From assembly GCA_029936885.1 (NCBI GenBank), contig JAPYRR010000007.1, forward strand, positions 1-47,535: 47,535 bases of DNA, written 5' to 3'. Shown here in pieces: positions 16,628-27,243 of this stretch; the stretch's first letter is position 1, and every line of letters starts with the position of its first letter. The DNA is from Fidelibacterota bacterium. GTDB taxonomy: Bacteria > Fidelibacterota > Marinisomatia > Marinisomatales > UBA1611. The translations under genes were made by a program, and so were the position numbers. The notes beneath the pieces were generated by a model. It did not search any database and was not told the DNA's origin. It worked only from the letters and a program-made list of their open reading frames with translations.

Positions 16628-17029
16628 TTAATATACCTCACAAAGAATTTCTCCACCTATACCAAGATGATTTGCTTTTTTATTTGACAAAACACCTTTC
16701 GAGGTAGATAATATTGATATGCCAAGACCATCCAAAACACGAGGTGCTTCACCCGCACCTACGTATACACGAAGCCCTGGACGACTGACACGTTTAATAT
16801 TGTCGATTACAGGTTTACCTTGATAATCATATTTTAAAAAGATTCGAATCGTTTCTTTATTATTATCTGCTGCAATAAAGAAATAATCTTCAATATATTT
16901 TTCTTCCTTAAGCACAAGGGCTACGCGTTTTTTTAAACCGCTACTTGGGATATCAACCCACCTTTTACTTGCAGCAAGTCCATTTCGTATTCTTGTTAAT
17001 AAATCTGCTATTGGATCTGACATTGACAT
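16628..17029 (-). CDS. rpsH: 30S ribosomal protein S8
   Basis: S8 binds the central domain of 16S rRNA and in E. coli also represses the spc operon through a 16S-like mRNA site near rplE. I did not find an obvious mimic here. The 133 aa begin MSMSDPIADLLTRIRNG and end with GISILSTSKGVLSNKKANHLGIGGEILCEVY, the diagnostic C-terminal domain. ATG 17029 is used; an in-frame ATG two codons later (17023) is equally possible. Confidence 0.97.
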   Translation of the reverse strand: MSMSDPIADLLTRIRNGLAASKRWVDIPSSGLKKRVALVLKEEKYIEDYFFIAADNNKETIRIFLKYDYQGKPVIDNIKRVSRPGLRVYVGAGEAPRVLDGLGISILSTSKGVLSNKKANHLGIGGEILCEVY

Positions 17030-17041
17030 AAAATAATTCTC

Positions 17042-17227
17042 CTACCAACTCGCTTTTGTTACGCCGGGTATTTCACCCTTTAAAGCCATCTCCCGAAAAC
17101 AAAGTCGACAGAGTCCAAATCGCCTTAAATACGCGTGAGGTCGACCACATTTGAAACAACGGTTTTTTTCTCGGGTTGAAAATTTCGCTTTTCTTTTAGC
17201 TTTATGAATGAGTGATTTTTTAGCCAT
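17042..17227 (-). CDS. rpsN: 30S ribosomal protein S14, short zinc-binding type
   Basis: The gene encodes 61 aa with [27 protein letters not shown], the CxxC-x12-CxxC zinc ribbon of type-Z S14. This is the short form rather than the ~100-aa zinc-free form of E. coli. S14 completes the 30S head next to S3 and S10. It overlaps the rplE stop by 1 nt. S14 and L36 are both zinc-dependent here, whereas L33 and S4 are not. Confidence 0.97.
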   Translation of the reverse strand: MAKKSLIHKAKRKAKFSTREKNRCFKCGRPHAYLRRFGLCRLCFREMALKGEIPGVTKASW

Positions 17228-17862
17228 TAGGCTGCCTCTTCGACTTCTTGTTTCACCGGCTTTTCCCTTAATGGGAGACCAAAATATTTTAATAAATGAT
17301 ACGCTTCATCATTTGACTTAGCTGAAGTTGTAATTGTTATATTCATTCCACGAATGGATTCAATTTTATCATAATCTATTTCGGTAAAAATTATTTGTTC
17401 TTTAATACCAAAATTGTAATTCCCACGGCCATCAAAAGATTTAAAAGATAATCCTCGAAAATCGCGAGTACGTGGTAAGGCTACAGAAATCAATCTTTCA
17501 AGGAATTCATACATCATATTTGAATGAAGAGTCACCTTACAACCTACAGGCCACCCCTTCCTGATTTTAAAATTTGATATATCTTTTTTAGATTTAGTAA
17601 TGATTGGCTTTTGCCCTGAGATGAGAGTCATTTCTTCTACTGCGCTTTCTAAATATTTAGAATTGGTTTTTGCATCACCCAACCCCATATTCAAAGAAAT
17701 ACTTGTCAACTTAGGTACTTCCATAACATTCTGATAATTAAACTGCTTTTGCATAGCAGAGATTACTTGCTCACGATAGAGAGCACGAAGGGATGGAACA
17801 TATACCAATTTTGTTTCTTTTTTCTTCGCATGAACTTTTTTAGTCTTCTTTTTCTCAGCCAT
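17227..17862 (-). CDS. rplE: 50S ribosomal protein L5 with basic N-terminal extension
   Basis: L5 joins 5S rRNA to the central protuberance and contacts S13 and P-site tRNA. The core (from about residue 25) is clear: [34 protein letters not shown] and [35 protein letters not shown]. At 211 aa it is about 30 residues longer than the usual ~180. The extra length is mainly a lysine-rich leader, [20 protein letters not shown], plus a short acidic tail (VKQEVEEAA). ATG 17862 lies 2 nt after rplX, so the long start fits the operon spacing. Confidence 0.97.
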   Translation of the reverse strand: MAEKKKTKKVHAKKKETKLVYVPSLRALYREQVISAMQKQFNYQNVMEVPKLTSISLNMGLGDAKTNSKYLESAVEEMTLISGQKPIITKSKKDISNFKIRKGWPVGCKVTLHSNMMYEFLERLISVALPRTRDFRGLSFKSFDGRGNYNFGIKEQIIFTEIDYDKIESIRGMNITITTSAKSNDEAYHLLKYFGLPLREKPVKQEVEEAA

Positions 17863-17864
17863 GA

Positions 17865-18173
17865 TTAAGCTTCAATTTCTTCATTAGTTTTTTTGAATAC
17901 GCGGACTTTACTACCATCGTCAAGTTTTTTATACCCAATTCTAGATGCTTTTCCGCCATGAACCACCATCACATTTGAAATATGTATCGATGCTTCTCTT
18001 TCAACAATCCCGCCACCAGGGTTTTCCTGAGATGGGCGTGTTGCTTTTTTCATAAAATTTATGCCTTCCACAATAACGCGTTGTTTTTCAGGAAGAACAT
18101 GAAGGATTTTTCCTTCCATACCTTTATGATTTCCGCTAATCACCTTAATTGTCATTCCCTTCTTTACATGCAT
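17865..18173 (-). CDS. rplX: 50S ribosomal protein L24
   Basis: L24 is an assembly-initiator 23S rRNA binder near the exit tunnel. The 102 aa contain the KOW motif ([64 protein letters not shown]), typical of bacterial L24. It is 1 nt after rplN and 2 nt before rplE. The start is ATG. Confidence 0.97.
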   Translation of the reverse strand: MHVKKGMTIKVISGNHKGMEGKILHVLPEKQRVIVEGINFMKKATRPSQENPGGGIVEREASIHISNVMVVHGGKASRIGYKKLDDGSKVRVFKKTNEEIEA

Positions 18174-18174
18174 A

Positions 18175-18543
18175 TTAAAGAACCTCCGGTGCCATAGAAA
18201 TAATTCTCATATAACCACTATCACGTAATTCTCGGGCTACTGGACCAAAAATACGAGTGCCACGTGGCTCTCCAGCGCTATTTAACAGAACAGCTGCATT
18301 TTCATCAAATCGAATACGGCTACCATCTCGGCGGCTAATTTCTTTTCTTGTACGAACCACTACTGCTCGATGAACTTCACCTTTTTTTACCATCCCACCA
18401 GGAATTGCTTTTTTTACAGTAATGACAATTTTGTCACCAATGCTCGCGTATTTACGTTTTGAACCTCCAAGCACCTTAAAACAAAGTACTTCTTTTGCTC
18501 CTGTATTGTCTGCGACTTTTAATCTTGTTTCTTGTTGAATCAC
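18175..18543 (-). CDS. rplN: 50S ribosomal protein L14
   Basis: L14 contacts 16S rRNA at the subunit interface and binds the silencing factor RsfS. The 122 aa begin [37 protein letters not shown], with [29 protein letters not shown], the L14 signature. The start codon is GTG (18543), fixed by the invariant MIQ-ETRL N-terminus. It follows rpsQ by 4 nt. Confidence 0.98.
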   Translation of the reverse strand: MIQQETRLKVADNTGAKEVLCFKVLGGSKRKYASIGDKIVITVKKAIPGGMVKKGEVHRAVVVRTRKEISRRDGSRIRFDENAAVLLNSAGEPRGTRIFGPVARELRDSGYMRIISMAPEVL

Positions 18544-18547
18544 TTTC

Positions 18548-18814
18548 TTATCCCAATTTCACTGATTCACGAATAATTTCGCTGACTTGCCAGCGCTTTC
18601 TTTTACTCATAGGGCGTATTGCTGTAATCTTAATAATATCGCCATCTTTTGGAGTAACCGATGCCACATGAGCTAAGTAATTCTTAAATCGTTTTACGCG
18701 TTTATGGTAAATAGGATGAGCAATTTCACGAGTAACCTTTACATTTACCGTTTTTTCCATTTTAGTGCTGATTACTTCACCAATCAGAGATTGTCGTCTA
18801 CGTATAGTTGTCAT
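18548..18814 (-). CDS. rpsQ: 30S ribosomal protein S17
   Basis: S17 is an OB-fold primary binder of the 16S rRNA 5' domain. The 88 aa contain [43 protein letters not shown] and [23 protein letters not shown], both diagnostic. Its start overlaps the rpmC stop by 4 nt. The start is ATG. Confidence 0.97.
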   Translation of the reverse strand: MTTIRRRQSLIGEVISTKMEKTVNVKVTREIAHPIYHKRVKRFKNYLAHVASVTPKDGDIIKITAIRPMSKRKRWQVSEIIRESVKLG

Positions 18815-19029
18815 TCTTTTTCACCTTGAGAAACTCTTACACCGAGTTTATACTCATTTAATACAGTTTTAATTTGAGCCACTTCTTTTCTAGTTTTGGT
18901 AATTAAAGTACCGTCATCTAACTGCTGAAGGGCTTGTTGAAATTTTAAATTTTGAAGTGCTTCTAAATTTTCATCCAATTTAATTTTCAATTCAGCTACA
19001 TTCATTTCTCGGAGTTGTGTTTTTTTCAT
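18811..19029 (-). CDS. rpmC: 50S ribosomal protein L29
   Basis: L29 lies at the tunnel exit beside L23, where SRP and trigger factor dock. The 72-aa helical hairpin [59 protein letters not shown] matches the family. The start overlaps the last base of rplP and the stop overlaps rpsQ by 4 nt. The start is ATG. Confidence 0.96.
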   Translation of the reverse strand: MKKTQLREMNVAELKIKLDENLEALQNLKFQQALQQLDDGTLITKTRKEVAQIKTVLNEYKLGVRVSQGEKE

Positions 19030-19442
19030 TAGAGAGATCTCCTTTCAACGACTTTAGTTTTAATCGGAAGCTTATGGCCTGCGTTTCTAAATGCTTCATC
19101 AGCTTGCTCACGAGTTACTCCATCAACTTCAAATAAAATTCGCCCCGGCTTAACGACTGCAATCCAATGACTCAATGCACCCTTACCTTTACCCATACGA
19201 GTTTCTGCAGGACGCGATGTAACAGGCTTGTCTGGAAAAATACGAATCCACATTTTTCCAATTTTTCTAACAACACGAGAAATCACGATACGAGATGCCT
19301 CAATTTGTCTAGCTGTAACCCAACCAGACTCGATGGCTTTTAAACCGTAACTTCCAAAGGCGACATGATTCCCCCGCATAGCCATGCCTCTTCGGTTTCC
19401 TCGATGTGCTCTTCTATATTTAACTTTTTTTGGTTCTAACAT
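19029..19442 (-). CDS. rplP: 50S ribosomal protein L16
   Basis: L16 helps form the A-site tRNA pocket next to the peptidyl-transferase centre. The 137 aa show [56 protein letters not shown] and [28 protein letters not shown], both signatures. The arginine in RMGKGKG is the residue hydroxylated in some bacteria. It follows rpsC by 13 nt. The start is ATG. Confidence 0.98.
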   Translation of the reverse strand: MLEPKKVKYRRAHRGNRRGMAMRGNHVAFGSYGLKAIESGWVTARQIEASRIVISRVVRKIGKMWIRIFPDKPVTSRPAETRMGKGKGALSHWIAVVKPGRILFEVDGVTREQADEAFRNAGHKLPIKTKVVERRSL

Positions 19443-19455
19443 TTAAATTCTCTTG

Positions 19456-20085
19456 TCAACTATATTGCCCGTTACAAATCCATACCTTAATACCGATAAC
19501 ACCATACTGTGTATGTGCTTCAGTCAGAGCATAATCAATATCAGCTCTCAACGTATGTAGAGGAACACTACCATCAGAAAATTTCTCACTTCGCGCAATT
19601 TCAACACCACCTAGACGACCAGCAACATTTATGCGTATACCTTCCGCTCCCATCCTCATTGTAGATTGAATCGTTTTATTCACAACTCGTCGATAGGAAA
19701 TTTTCTTTTTCAATTGATGGGCAATATTAGAGCCTACCAAAGCAGCATTCAACTCTGGACGCTTTACTTCAGAAATATTTATTTGAGCATCTTTCTTACC
19801 CGTCAATTGTCGTAATTCTTTTTTCAATCGATTCACTTCTTCACCGCCACGACCGATGACAATTCCAGGACGAGCTGTATGAATCGTGATAGTTACTTTT
19901 TTGGATGTTCGTGCAATTTCAACTTTGGAAATCCCAGCATTTGGGAGACGATGTGAAATATATTTACGAATCCGAACATCTTCTTCCAATTCATTTTTAA
20001 ATTTATTTTTTGGCGCAAACCAATTGGAACTCCAATTCTTTTTGACAATTAATCTATATCCAACTGGATGTGTTTTTTGACCCAA
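19456..20085 (-). CDS. rpsC: 30S ribosomal protein S3
   Basis: S3 lines the mRNA entry tunnel and contributes helicase activity. The 209 aa begin MGQKTHPVGYRLIVKKNWSSNWFA, contain the KH domain with PGIVIGRGGEEVNRLKKEL, and end in the S3 C-terminal domain (GVEIARSEKFSDGSVPLHTLRADIDYALTEAHTQYGVIGIKVWI). The start codon is TTG (20085) with GAGG upstream, fixed by the invariant MGQK-HP N-terminus. It follows rplV by 11 nt. Confidence 0.98.
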   Translation of the reverse strand: MGQKTHPVGYRLIVKKNWSSNWFAPKNKFKNELEEDVRIRKYISHRLPNAGISKVEIARTSKKVTITIHTARPGIVIGRGGEEVNRLKKELRQLTGKKDAQINISEVKRPELNAALVGSNIAHQLKKKISYRRVVNKTIQSTMRMGAEGIRINVAGRLGGVEIARSEKFSDGSVPLHTLRADIDYALTEAHTQYGVIGIKVWICNGQYS

Positions 20086-20096
20086 AAGAGACCTCG

Positions 20097-20441
20097 TTAA
20101 TTTCCGTCGGTTACGACGATTGTTACATGACTGGTGGGCCTACGAAGTCTTGCTGCTCGCCCCATAGACGCAGCACGAAATCGCTTCATAACGGGACCAC
20201 CATCAACAAATGCTTCTTTAACTCCCAAGCCTTCAGGATCAATATTTGATTCTTCATTTTGGCTCAAAAGGTTTGCAACAGCAGACCTAAGAGTTTTTTC
20301 TATCACTACTGCAGCTTTTTCTGGAGAAAAATGTAATTGATTCAGCGCTTCACCAACTTTTAATCCACGCACACTATCGAGAGTTTTTCGAATCTTACGA
20401 GGAGATTGATGAATATATCGCGCAACTGCTTTAGCTTCCAT
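20097..20441 (-). CDS. rplV: 50S ribosomal protein L22
   Basis: L22 extends a beta hairpin into the exit tunnel, where macrolides and arrest peptides act. The 114 aa include ARYIHQSPRKIRKTLDSVRGLKVGEALNQLHFSPEKAA and the hairpin and C-terminal signature GPVMKRFRAASMGRAARLRRPTSHVTIVV. No loop deletion of the kind linked to macrolide resistance is evident. It is 2 nt after rpsS. The start is ATG. Confidence 0.97.
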   Translation of the reverse strand: MEAKAVARYIHQSPRKIRKTLDSVRGLKVGEALNQLHFSPEKAAVVIEKTLRSAVANLLSQNEESNIDPEGLGVKEAFVDGGPVMKRFRAASMGRAARLRRPTSHVTIVVTDGN

Positions 20442-20443
20442 GA

Positions 20444-20713
20444 TTAATTCTTCCTATCACCAGAATGCATTCTAAATGTACGAGTGGGTGAAAATTCACC
20501 CAACTTATGACCTACCATGTTTTCATAAATAAAAACAGGTATAAATTTATTCCCATTGTGAATTGCTAGAGTATTTCCAACAAATTCAGGAGTAATCATT
20601 GATCTTCTTGACCAAGTTTTAATTACTTTTTTCTTACCACTGTCATTCATCATTTGAATCTTCTTTAAAAGCTTTTCATCGACAAATGGTCCTTTTTTAA
20701 GAGAGCGTGCCAT
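20444..20713 (-). CDS. rpsS: 30S ribosomal protein S19
   Basis: S19 is in the 30S head with S13 and contacts A-site tRNA. The 89 aa start [19 protein letters not shown] and carry [50 protein letters not shown], the invariant core. The spacing is 6 nt from rplB and 2 nt to rplV. The start is ATG. Confidence 0.98.
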   Translation of the reverse strand: MARSLKKGPFVDEKLLKKIQMMNDSGKKKVIKTWSRRSMITPEFVGNTLAIHNGNKFIPVFIYENMVGHKLGEFSPTRTFRMHSGDRKN

Positions 20714-20719
20714 ATAATT

Positions 20720-21544
20720 CTATCGTCTCCGTTTAACGATCATATCGTTAGATTTTTTATTTTTTTTGCGGGTTTTGTACCCTTTAGTTGGCTTCCCCCA
20801 AGGTGTAGTCGGATGACGTCCACCTGAAGATTTACCCTCGCCACCACCCATTGGGTGATCTACCGGATTCATAGCAACACCACGTACCTTTGGCCTACGT
20901 CCTAGCCATCGAGTTCGTCCTGCTTTCCCAGAAACGACTTGTTCATGACTTCGATTACCAACCTGTCCAATAGTAGCCATACAATTATCTCGTACCATCC
21001 GAACTTCGCCAGAGGGCAATTTCAACGTACAAAATCCATCTGCATGCGCCATTACTTGCGCAGAAGCACCTGCAGAACGAACCATTTGTCCGCCTTTCCC
21101 TGGTTCCATTTCAATATTATGGACAAATAATCCAGCTGGAATATTTTTTAACTGTAACGCATTGGCTACTTTAAGTGGTGCATTCTCTCCCGACAAAATA
21201 GGATCACCCACTTTAAGCCCTAAAGGTGAAAGAATATATCTTTTTTCCCCATCGGCATAATGAATAAGAGAGATATAAGCAGATCTATTTGGATCATACT
21301 CAATAGTAGCAACTTTGCCTGGAATATCAAATTTATTTCGCTTGAAATCAATCAATCGGTAGCGCCGCTTATGCCCACCGCCTCTATGTCGAATTGTAAT
21401 TCGTCCGGTATTATTTCTTCCGCCTGTTTTCCGTAGCGCCCTCGTTAAACTTTTTTCTGGTTTATCTGTCGTCAAATCTGCAAAATCCGGTCGGGACGCA
21501 AAACGCGATCCAGGCGTAACTGGCTTTAATTGTCTTACACCCAT
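20720..21544 (-). CDS. rplB: 50S ribosomal protein L2
   Basis: L2 is needed for peptidyl-transferase activity and subunit association. The 274 aa contain [57 protein letters not shown], and [44 protein letters not shown]; the latter holds the conserved histidine near the catalytic centre. It follows rplW by 2 nt. The start is ATG. Confidence 0.98.
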   Translation of the reverse strand: MGVRQLKPVTPGSRFASRPDFADLTTDKPEKSLTRALRKTGGRNNTGRITIRHRGGGHKRRYRLIDFKRNKFDIPGKVATIEYDPNRSAYISLIHYADGEKRYILSPLGLKVGDPILSGENAPLKVANALQLKNIPAGLFVHNIEMEPGKGGQMVRSAGASAQVMAHADGFCTLKLPSGEVRMVRDNCMATIGQVGNRSHEQVVSGKAGRTRWLGRRPKVRGVAMNPVDHPMGGGEGKSSGGRHPTTPWGKPTKGYKTRKKNKKSNDMIVKRRR

Positions 21545-21546
21545 GA

Positions 21547-21864
21547 TTAACTCGCTGTTTCTCCACGTAAAAGATCAATAGTTGAACCAGCATCTAATGT
21601 AATGATTGCCTTCTTATAATCAGATCTTTTTCCATTTGTTCTAATTGTACGGCCTCCGCTTCGAACCGTCATTTGCTTATATTTCCCTATCCGATTCATG
21701 GTTGCCACTTTTGAAACCTTAACATCAAATTTCATTTCAATAGCTTTTTTAATCTCTGTTTTATTCGCATCGGAAGACACAAAAAAAGCGAATTTATTTT
21801 CTCGCTCTTCAAGAATTGCCATTTTTTCTGTTAATATTGGTTTAATTATAATTTTTGTATACAT
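21547..21864 (-). CDS. rplW: 50S ribosomal protein L23
   Basis: L23 is the docking site for trigger factor and SRP at the tunnel exit. The 105 aa show [56 protein letters not shown], typical of bacterial L23, and a divergent basic loop. It lies 4 nt after rplD and 2 nt before rplB. The start is ATG. Confidence 0.97.
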   Translation of the reverse strand: MYTKIIIKPILTEKMAILEERENKFAFFVSSDANKTEIKKAIEMKFDVKVSKVATMNRIGKYKQMTVRSGGRTIRTNGKRSDYKKAIITLDAGSTIDLLRGETAS

Positions 21865-21868
21865 TTTG

Positions 21869-22495
21869 CTAACTCGCCAATATGTCAGTTAATACAGCTA
21901 TACTAGCTTTATCGATCACTAAAATTTCACAATCAATAATATCATATGTGCTTACTTTTGCAGCATCAACCAAATATACATTCCGAAGATTCCTTGAAGC
22001 TTTATCAAGATTATCATCTCTACCGGTAATGAGAATTGTGACTTTTTTATTTTGAATATTTAATTTATTTAAAATGGAAATAAAATCAGAAGTTTTGTGA
22101 CTAGATAACGATAAATCTTCAATCACCATCAAATTACCATCCGCAGCCTTACTTGATAAGACTGAACGACGAGCTAAACGACTCATTTTTTTTGGTAATT
22201 TATGATTGTATTCATGCGGTTCTGGCCCAAATATTGTTCCACCACCTTTCCATAAAGGGGATCTAATTGTTCCTGCACGAGCCATTCCGCGACCTTTCTG
22301 TTTAAAAGGTTTTCTACCACCACCTCTCACTAAAGCTCTATTTTTTGTGGCATGAGTTCCTTGACGCATGTTTGTCATTTCTGCTAAAACAGCTTGACGT
22401 ACAACTGCAGAATTCGGCTCAATACCAAATACAGTATTATCTGCGGTAATATTTCCGGATTTTGATCCATCGAGTGCTATTATATCTAATTTCAT
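21869..22495 (-). CDS. rplD: 50S ribosomal protein L4
   Basis: L4 reaches into the exit tunnel and in E. coli represses the S10 operon. The 208 aa contain RQGTHATKNRALVRGGGRKPFKQKGRGMARAGTIRSPLWKGGGTIFGPEPHEYNHKLPKKMSRLARRS, the tunnel loop and signature. The S10 leader that L4 would regulate does not exist here, because rpsJ starts only 9 nt after tuf. The start is ATG. Confidence 0.97.
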   Translation of the reverse strand: MKLDIIALDGSKSGNITADNTVFGIEPNSAVVRQAVLAEMTNMRQGTHATKNRALVRGGGRKPFKQKGRGMARAGTIRSPLWKGGGTIFGPEPHEYNHKLPKKMSRLARRSVLSSKAADGNLMVIEDLSLSSHKTSDFISILNKLNIQNKKVTILITGRDDNLDKASRNLRNVYLVDAAKVSTYDIIDCEILVIDKASIAVLTDILAS

Positions 22496-22496
22496 A

Positions 22497-23114
22497 TTAT
22501 TTTGAAATAATTACGGTTCCGTTTTTTGCACCCGGAACTGCACCTTTTACTAATAATTGATTATTCTCAATATCTACTTTCATGATTTCTAGATTTTCAA
22601 TGGTCACTTTAGAATTACCAAGATGCCCGGCCATTCTCATACCAGGAAAAACACGGGAAGGATCTGATGCTTGCCCAATTGAACCGGGAGCCCTTTCAGT
22701 ATGTCCATTACCATGCGTTTTCCTTTGGCGAGAAAAATTGTGTCTTTTAATTACACCTGCAAAACCTTTTCCTTTCGACGTCCCAGAAACACTTACATAT
22801 TCCCCTTCTTGAAACAGACCTACATGAAATGCCTGACCAGTTTTATATTCAAAACCAGGTACTTTATCAAATTCTACTATTATTTTCTTGGATGAAACAT
22901 TGGCTGCATCAAAATGACCTTGCAGTGGTTTAGTTGTATGCTTGGGCTTTCTTTCACCATATCCAACTTGTATTGCGTCGTACCCATCATTCTTAATTGT
23001 TTTAATTTGGGTTACAGTACATGGCCCCGCATCCAAAACAGTAACAGGAACAATATTCCCATTGTCATCAAAGATTCGAGTCATTCCAACTTTTTTGCCA
23101 ATTAATCCACGCAT
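22497..23114 (-). CDS. rplC: 50S ribosomal protein L3
   Basis: L3 is an assembly-initiating 23S rRNA protein whose loop approaches the peptidyl-transferase centre. The 205 aa begin MRGLIGKKVGMTRIFDDNGNIVPVTVLDAGPC and contain the loop GTSKGKGFAGVIKRHNFSRQRKTHGNGHTERAPGSIGQASDPSRVFPGMRMAGHLG. It lies 2 nt after rpsJ and 1 nt before rplD. The start is ATG. Confidence 0.98.
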   Translation of the reverse strand: MRGLIGKKVGMTRIFDDNGNIVPVTVLDAGPCTVTQIKTIKNDGYDAIQVGYGERKPKHTTKPLQGHFDAANVSSKKIIVEFDKVPGFEYKTGQAFHVGLFQEGEYVSVSGTSKGKGFAGVIKRHNFSRQRKTHGNGHTERAPGSIGQASDPSRVFPGMRMAGHLGNSKVTIENLEIMKVDIENNQLLVKGAVPGAKNGTVIISK

Positions 23115-23116
23115 GA

Positions 23117-23425
23117 TTAAACCTTAATCTCAATATCTACACCAGCAGGTAAATCTAATTTCATTAGAGATTCAACTGTTTTTGGAGTCGAGTTTAAAAT
23201 ATCAATTAACCGCTTATGGATCTTTGTCTGAAATTGCTCCCGTGATTTTTTATTAACATGAGGGGAACGTAATACAGTATAGATAGAACGTTTTGATGGA
23301 AGCGGAATTGGACCGGAAATAATTGCTCCAGTAGATTTCGCCGTCTTAACAATCTTTTCTGTTGATTTATCTAACAAAATATGATCGTATGCTCTTAAAC
23401 TAATTCTAATCGTTTGATTGGCCAT
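23117..23425 (-). CDS. rpsJ: 30S ribosomal protein S10 (NusE)
   Basis: S10 belongs to the 30S head and, with NusB and NusG, acts in transcription antitermination and coupling. The 102 aa include [61 protein letters not shown]. It starts 9 nt after the tuf stop with no room for a promoter or leader, so the S10 operon must be read from upstream transcription here. The start is ATG. Confidence 0.98.
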   Translation of the reverse strand: MANQTIRISLRAYDHILLDKSTEKIVKTAKSTGAIISGPIPLPSKRSIYTVLRSPHVNKKSREQFQTKIHKRLIDILNSTPKTVESLMKLDLPAGVDIEIKV

Positions 23426-23434
23426 TATGTTATT

Positions 23435-24625
23435 TTATTCAGTAATTGATGTTACAACACCAGCGCCAACAGTATGACCGCCTTCACGGATTGCAAATCG
23501 AAGCTCTGTATCCATAGCGATAGGTGTAATTAATTCAACATTAAATTCTACATTATCACCCGGCATGACCATTTCTGTTCCACTTTCAAGTGTGACAACA
23601 CCGGTTACGTCTGTTGTACGAAAATAGAACTGAGGACGATACCCATTAAAAAAGGGGGTATGACGACCGCCTTCTTCTTTCTTCAAGATATAGACACTGG
23701 CTTTAAACTTTGTATGCGGTGTAATACTTCCGGGCTTGGCTAAAACCATACCACGACCTAAGTCATCTTTATCAACACCCCGAAGAAGCAATCCTGCATT
23801 ATCGCCAGCTCGACCTTCATCCAAAAGCTTCCTGAACATTTCTATACCAGTGACTGTGGTCTTTGTATCTTTACCCATTCCAAGTATAGAGATTTCATCA
23901 CCTACTTTAACAATTCCACGTTCAATTCGGCCTGTCCCAACCGTTCCACGACCTGTAATGGAAAAAACATCCTCAACAGGCATTAAGAAAGGTTTATCCA
24001 CATCACGTTTTGGTTCCGGGATAAAGGTATCACATGCTTCCATAAGGTCCACAATGCATTGATTAGCGGCTTCATCTCCAGGAGAATTCAACGCATTCAG
24101 TGCCGATCCTTTAATGATGGGTGTATCATCACCCGGAAAATCATATTCATTCAATAAATCACGAAGCTCCATTTCAACCAGTTCTATTAATTCTTCATCA
24201 TCTACCTGATCTGTCTTATTCATAAAGACAACCATAGAAGGAACATTCACCTGCTTAGCCAAGAGCACATGCTCACGGGTTTGAGGCATAGGACCATCTG
24301 CTGCAGATACAACCAGAACGGCACCATCCATCTGAGCTGCTCCTGTAATCATATTTTTGATATAGTCAGCGTGACCGGGACAATCCACGTGAGCATAATG
24401 ACGGTTTTCTGTCTCATACTCTACGTGAGCGGTCTGAATCGTAATACCACGCTCTCGTTCTTCCGGGGCATTATCAATACTATCAAATGGCATTGCCTCA
24501 GCAAAACCACGGGCGCTCTGCACCATGGTAATTGCTGCTGTCAATGTGGTCTTTCCATGATCCACGTGACCAATCGTACCGATGTTCACGTGGGGTTTCG
24601 TTCTTTTAAATTTTTCTTTTGCCAT
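23435..24625 (-). CDS. tuf: Elongation factor Tu (copy upstream of rpsJ)
   Basis: EF-Tu carries aminoacyl-tRNA to the ribosome as a GTP complex. The 396 aa have [11 protein letters not shown] (P-loop), RGITI (switch I), DCPGHADY (switch II) and NKTD (guanine specificity), then domains II and III ending [12 protein letters not shown]-like (here [16 protein letters not shown]). The stop is TAA. From the second base of that stop codon upstream, the sequence is the same as the copy at 38944. It follows fusA by 24 nt and precedes rpsJ by 9 nt. The start is ATG. Confidence 0.98.
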   Translation of the reverse strand: MAKEKFKRTKPHVNIGTIGHVDHGKTTLTAAITMVQSARGFAEAMPFDSIDNAPEERERGITIQTAHVEYETENRHYAHVDCPGHADYIKNMITGAAQMDGAVLVVSAADGPMPQTREHVLLAKQVNVPSMVVFMNKTDQVDDEELIELVEMELRDLLNEYDFPGDDTPIIKGSALNALNSPGDEAANQCIVDLMEACDTFIPEPKRDVDKPFLMPVEDVFSITGRGTVGTGRIERGIVKVGDEISILGMGKDTKTTVTGIEMFRKLLDEGRAGDNAGLLLRGVDKDDLGRGMVLAKPGSITPHTKFKASVYILKKEEGGRHTPFFNGYRPQFYFRTTDVTGVVTLESGTEMVMPGDNVEFNVELITPIAMDTELRFAIREGGHTVGAGVVTSITE

Positions 24626-24649
24626 TTTTATACTCCAAAGATGTATTTA

Positions 24650-26740
24650 TTAAGAGGCTTTTCCATGTACTTTTTCCAGAATCTCAGTTTCGATACTGGT
24701 TGGTACTTGTTGATATTTTGCAAATTCCATATGAAAAACAGCCCGGCCTTGCGTTATAGATCTAAGATCTGTTACATAGCCAAACATTGCACTTAGTGGA
24801 ACAAATGCCCTTACAACCTGAGCCTGATTACGCTGCTCCATTCCTTCTATTTTCCCTCGGCGTGAGCTTAAGTCCCCCATAACATCGCCTAGGTATTCAT
24901 CGGGGACAATAACTTCAACTCTCATGATTGGCTCCATCAATTTTGGCGATGCTTTTTTACAAGCATCTTTAATTGCCATAGATCCCGCAATTTTAAAAGC
25001 CATTTCCGATGAATCAACATCATGATAAGATCCAAATACGAGTTCAACACGAATATCTTCAATTGGATACCCGGCAATTACACCATTTTTAATAGCTTCT
25101 TTCATACCTGCATCAACCGATGGGATATATTCACGAGGAATAACCCCACCAACAATTTTATTTTCAAAATGATACCCCTTCCCAGGATCATTCGGCTCAA
25201 CATTAATAACGACGTGACCATATTGACCGCGGCCACCAGACTGTCGAACAAATTTCATTTCTACATTAGATACGGCCTTGGTAATAGATTCGCGATATGC
25301 GACCATAGGCATTCCAATATTTGCCCGAACCTTAAATTCACGAAGGAGTCGATCAACTAATATTTCTAAATGTAATTCACCCATTCCAGCAATAATAGTT
25401 TGCCCAGTTTCTTCATCCGTTGAAACACGAAATGTCGGGTCTTCTTCACCCAATTTCTGGAGCCCTCTTGACAACGTATCTTGATCTCCCTTACTTACTG
25501 GTTCTACAGATACAGCCACAACGGGTTCTGGGAAATCCATCGACTCTAGAATAATTTGGTTTTTTTCATCACAAAGCGTATGCCCTGTTTTTACGCGCTT
25601 AAGTCCAATCGCAGCAACAATTTCACCCGTAGAGACACTTTCTCTTTCTTCACGCTTATTGGAATGCATGAGCAATATACGCGAGATTCTTTCTCGTTTG
25701 CCCGATGTTGGATTATAAACATAGGATCCAGCTTTTAACTTTCCAGAATAAACTCTCATATAAGTTAGCTTTCCAACAAATGGATCAGTCATAATTTTAA
25801 AAGCAAGCGCACTAAATGGAGAATCATCACTAGGTTCACGCTTCAATAAAACATCTGAATCACGAGGATCGGTTCCTGTAACAATACCAACATCAAGAGG
25901 TGAAGGTAAAAGATTTACCACCGCATCTAATAATCGCTGCACACCTTTATTTTTGAATGCAGAACCACATAGAGTTGGAATAAAAGTATTATCTATACAC
26001 CCTTTTCTGATTGCTGCTTTTAATTCATCTATAGAAATCTCTTCATCTGAAAGATATTTTTCCATCAGATGCTCATCATAGGTAGCTGTCTCTTCAATAA
26101 GATGATGACGCCATTTATCAGCTTCTTCCTGCATATCCGCAGGAATGTCGCCATATTCAAAATGTGAGCCCATAGAACTTTCATTGTAGAGGATTGATTT
26201 CATCTCCAATAAATCAATGATCCCCGTAAACATTTCGCCCGAACCAATGGGTATAACCAAAGGTAATGGAGCAGCTCCCAACCGGTCTTTAATCATTTTA
26301 ACAACATTAAAAAAGTCAGCACCCACTCGATCCATTTTATTCACAAATGCAATTCGAGGAACATTATATTTATCAGCCTGACGCCAAACTGTTTCGCTTT
26401 GAGGCTCCACACCTCCAACTGCACAAAAAACTCCTACAGCACCATCTAATACCCTAAGAGACCTTTCAACTTCAACAGTGAAATCAACATGCCCAGGCGT
26501 ATCAATAATATTGATTCGATGATCATCCCAAATACAAGTTGTTGCAGCAGATGTAATTGTAATTCCACGCTCTTGCTCTTGTTCCATCCAATCCATAGTT
26601 GCAGCGCCATCATGAACTTCACCAATACGGTGAGTACGACCTGTATAAAACAGAACTCGTTCTGTCAAGGTTGTTTTTCCAGCATCAATGTGGGCCATTA
26701 TGCCAATATTTCTTACATGATCTAATTTTGTATGCTTCAA
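24650..26740 (-). CDS. fusA: Elongation factor G
   Basis: EF-G is the GTPase that drives ribosomal translocation and, with RRF, recycling. The 696 aa contain [22 protein letters not shown] (P-loop), [37 protein letters not shown], and the domain IV/V segments [28 protein letters not shown] and [10 protein letters not shown]. The start codon is TTG (26740) with no clear Shine-Dalgarno; the N-terminus [17 protein letters not shown] fits family length, and the next ATG would remove the G1 strand. It follows rpsG by 21 nt. Confidence 0.97.
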   Translation of the reverse strand: MKHTKLDHVRNIGIMAHIDAGKTTLTERVLFYTGRTHRIGEVHDGAATMDWMEQEQERGITITSAATTCIWDDHRINIIDTPGHVDFTVEVERSLRVLDGAVGVFCAVGGVEPQSETVWRQADKYNVPRIAFVNKMDRVGADFFNVVKMIKDRLGAAPLPLVIPIGSGEMFTGIIDLLEMKSILYNESSMGSHFEYGDIPADMQEEADKWRHHLIEETATYDEHLMEKYLSDEEISIDELKAAIRKGCIDNTFIPTLCGSAFKNKGVQRLLDAVVNLLPSPLDVGIVTGTDPRDSDVLLKREPSDDSPFSALAFKIMTDPFVGKLTYMRVYSGKLKAGSYVYNPTSGKRERISRILLMHSNKREERESVSTGEIVAAIGLKRVKTGHTLCDEKNQIILESMDFPEPVVAVSVEPVSKGDQDTLSRGLQKLGEEDPTFRVSTDEETGQTIIAGMGELHLEILVDRLLREFKVRANIGMPMVAYRESITKAVSNVEMKFVRQSGGRGQYGHVVINVEPNDPGKGYHFENKIVGGVIPREYIPSVDAGMKEAIKNGVIAGYPIEDIRVELVFGSYHDVDSSEMAFKIAGSMAIKDACKKASPKLMEPIMRVEVIVPDEYLGDVMGDLSSRRGKIEGMEQRNQAQVVRAFVPLSAMFGYVTDLRSITQGRAVFHMEFAKYQQVPTSIETEILEKVHGKAS

Positions 26741-26761
26741 AGTACTATTCTAATTCAATTA

Positions 26762-27226
26762 TTAACGAAAATGAGCAAATGCTTTATTTGCGTCTGCCAT
26801 GCGATGGGTATCATCTTTCTTCTTGACTGCCCCGCCTTCACCGTTTGCAGCTGAGATTAATTCTGTTGCTAATTTTTCAGACATGGGTTTTCCAGATCGT
26901 CCACCTGCTGCATTTATAATCCACTGTGATGCGAGATAAAAACGACGATTTTTAGGCACTTCAATTGGCACCTGATACGTTGCACCACCAATTCTTCGAG
27001 ATTTGACCTCAACGGATGGAGATGTGTTTTCAATTGCCTTTTCAAAAATCTTTAGCCCGTCCGATTTGGTGCGTTGTTTAATTAAATCCATTGCACCATA
27101 AAAAATCTTTTCAGCTATACCTTTTTTGCCTTGCACCATGACATAGTTAACAAATTTTGCAACTAGTTTATCATTATACACAGGATCTGGTAATATTTGT
27201 CTATGTTCTGGTCGTCTACGTCTCAT
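26762..27226 (-). CDS. rpsG: 30S ribosomal protein S7
   Basis: S7 nucleates the 30S head and contacts E-site tRNA; in E. coli it can repress the str operon. The 154 aa start [41 protein letters not shown], with [25 protein letters not shown] and the C-terminal [16 protein letters not shown]. It follows rpsL by 17 nt and precedes fusA by 21 nt. The start is ATG. Confidence 0.98.
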   Translation of the reverse strand: MRRRRPEHRQILPDPVYNDKLVAKFVNYVMVQGKKGIAEKIFYGAMDLIKQRTKSDGLKIFEKAIENTSPSVEVKSRRIGGATYQVPIEVPKNRRFYLASQWIINAAGGRSGKPMSEKLATELISAANGEGGAVKKKDDTHRMADANKAFAHFR

Positions 27227-27243
27227 ATCTAATTTTAATATTT

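Noticed and set aside
24269-24796. 175-aa plus-strand ORF across the tuf-fusA junction, present in both repeat copies
   Set aside because: It is antisense to two highly conserved genes and rich in Cys/His/Ser from reverse-strand codon bias. Its duplication only reflects the repeat.
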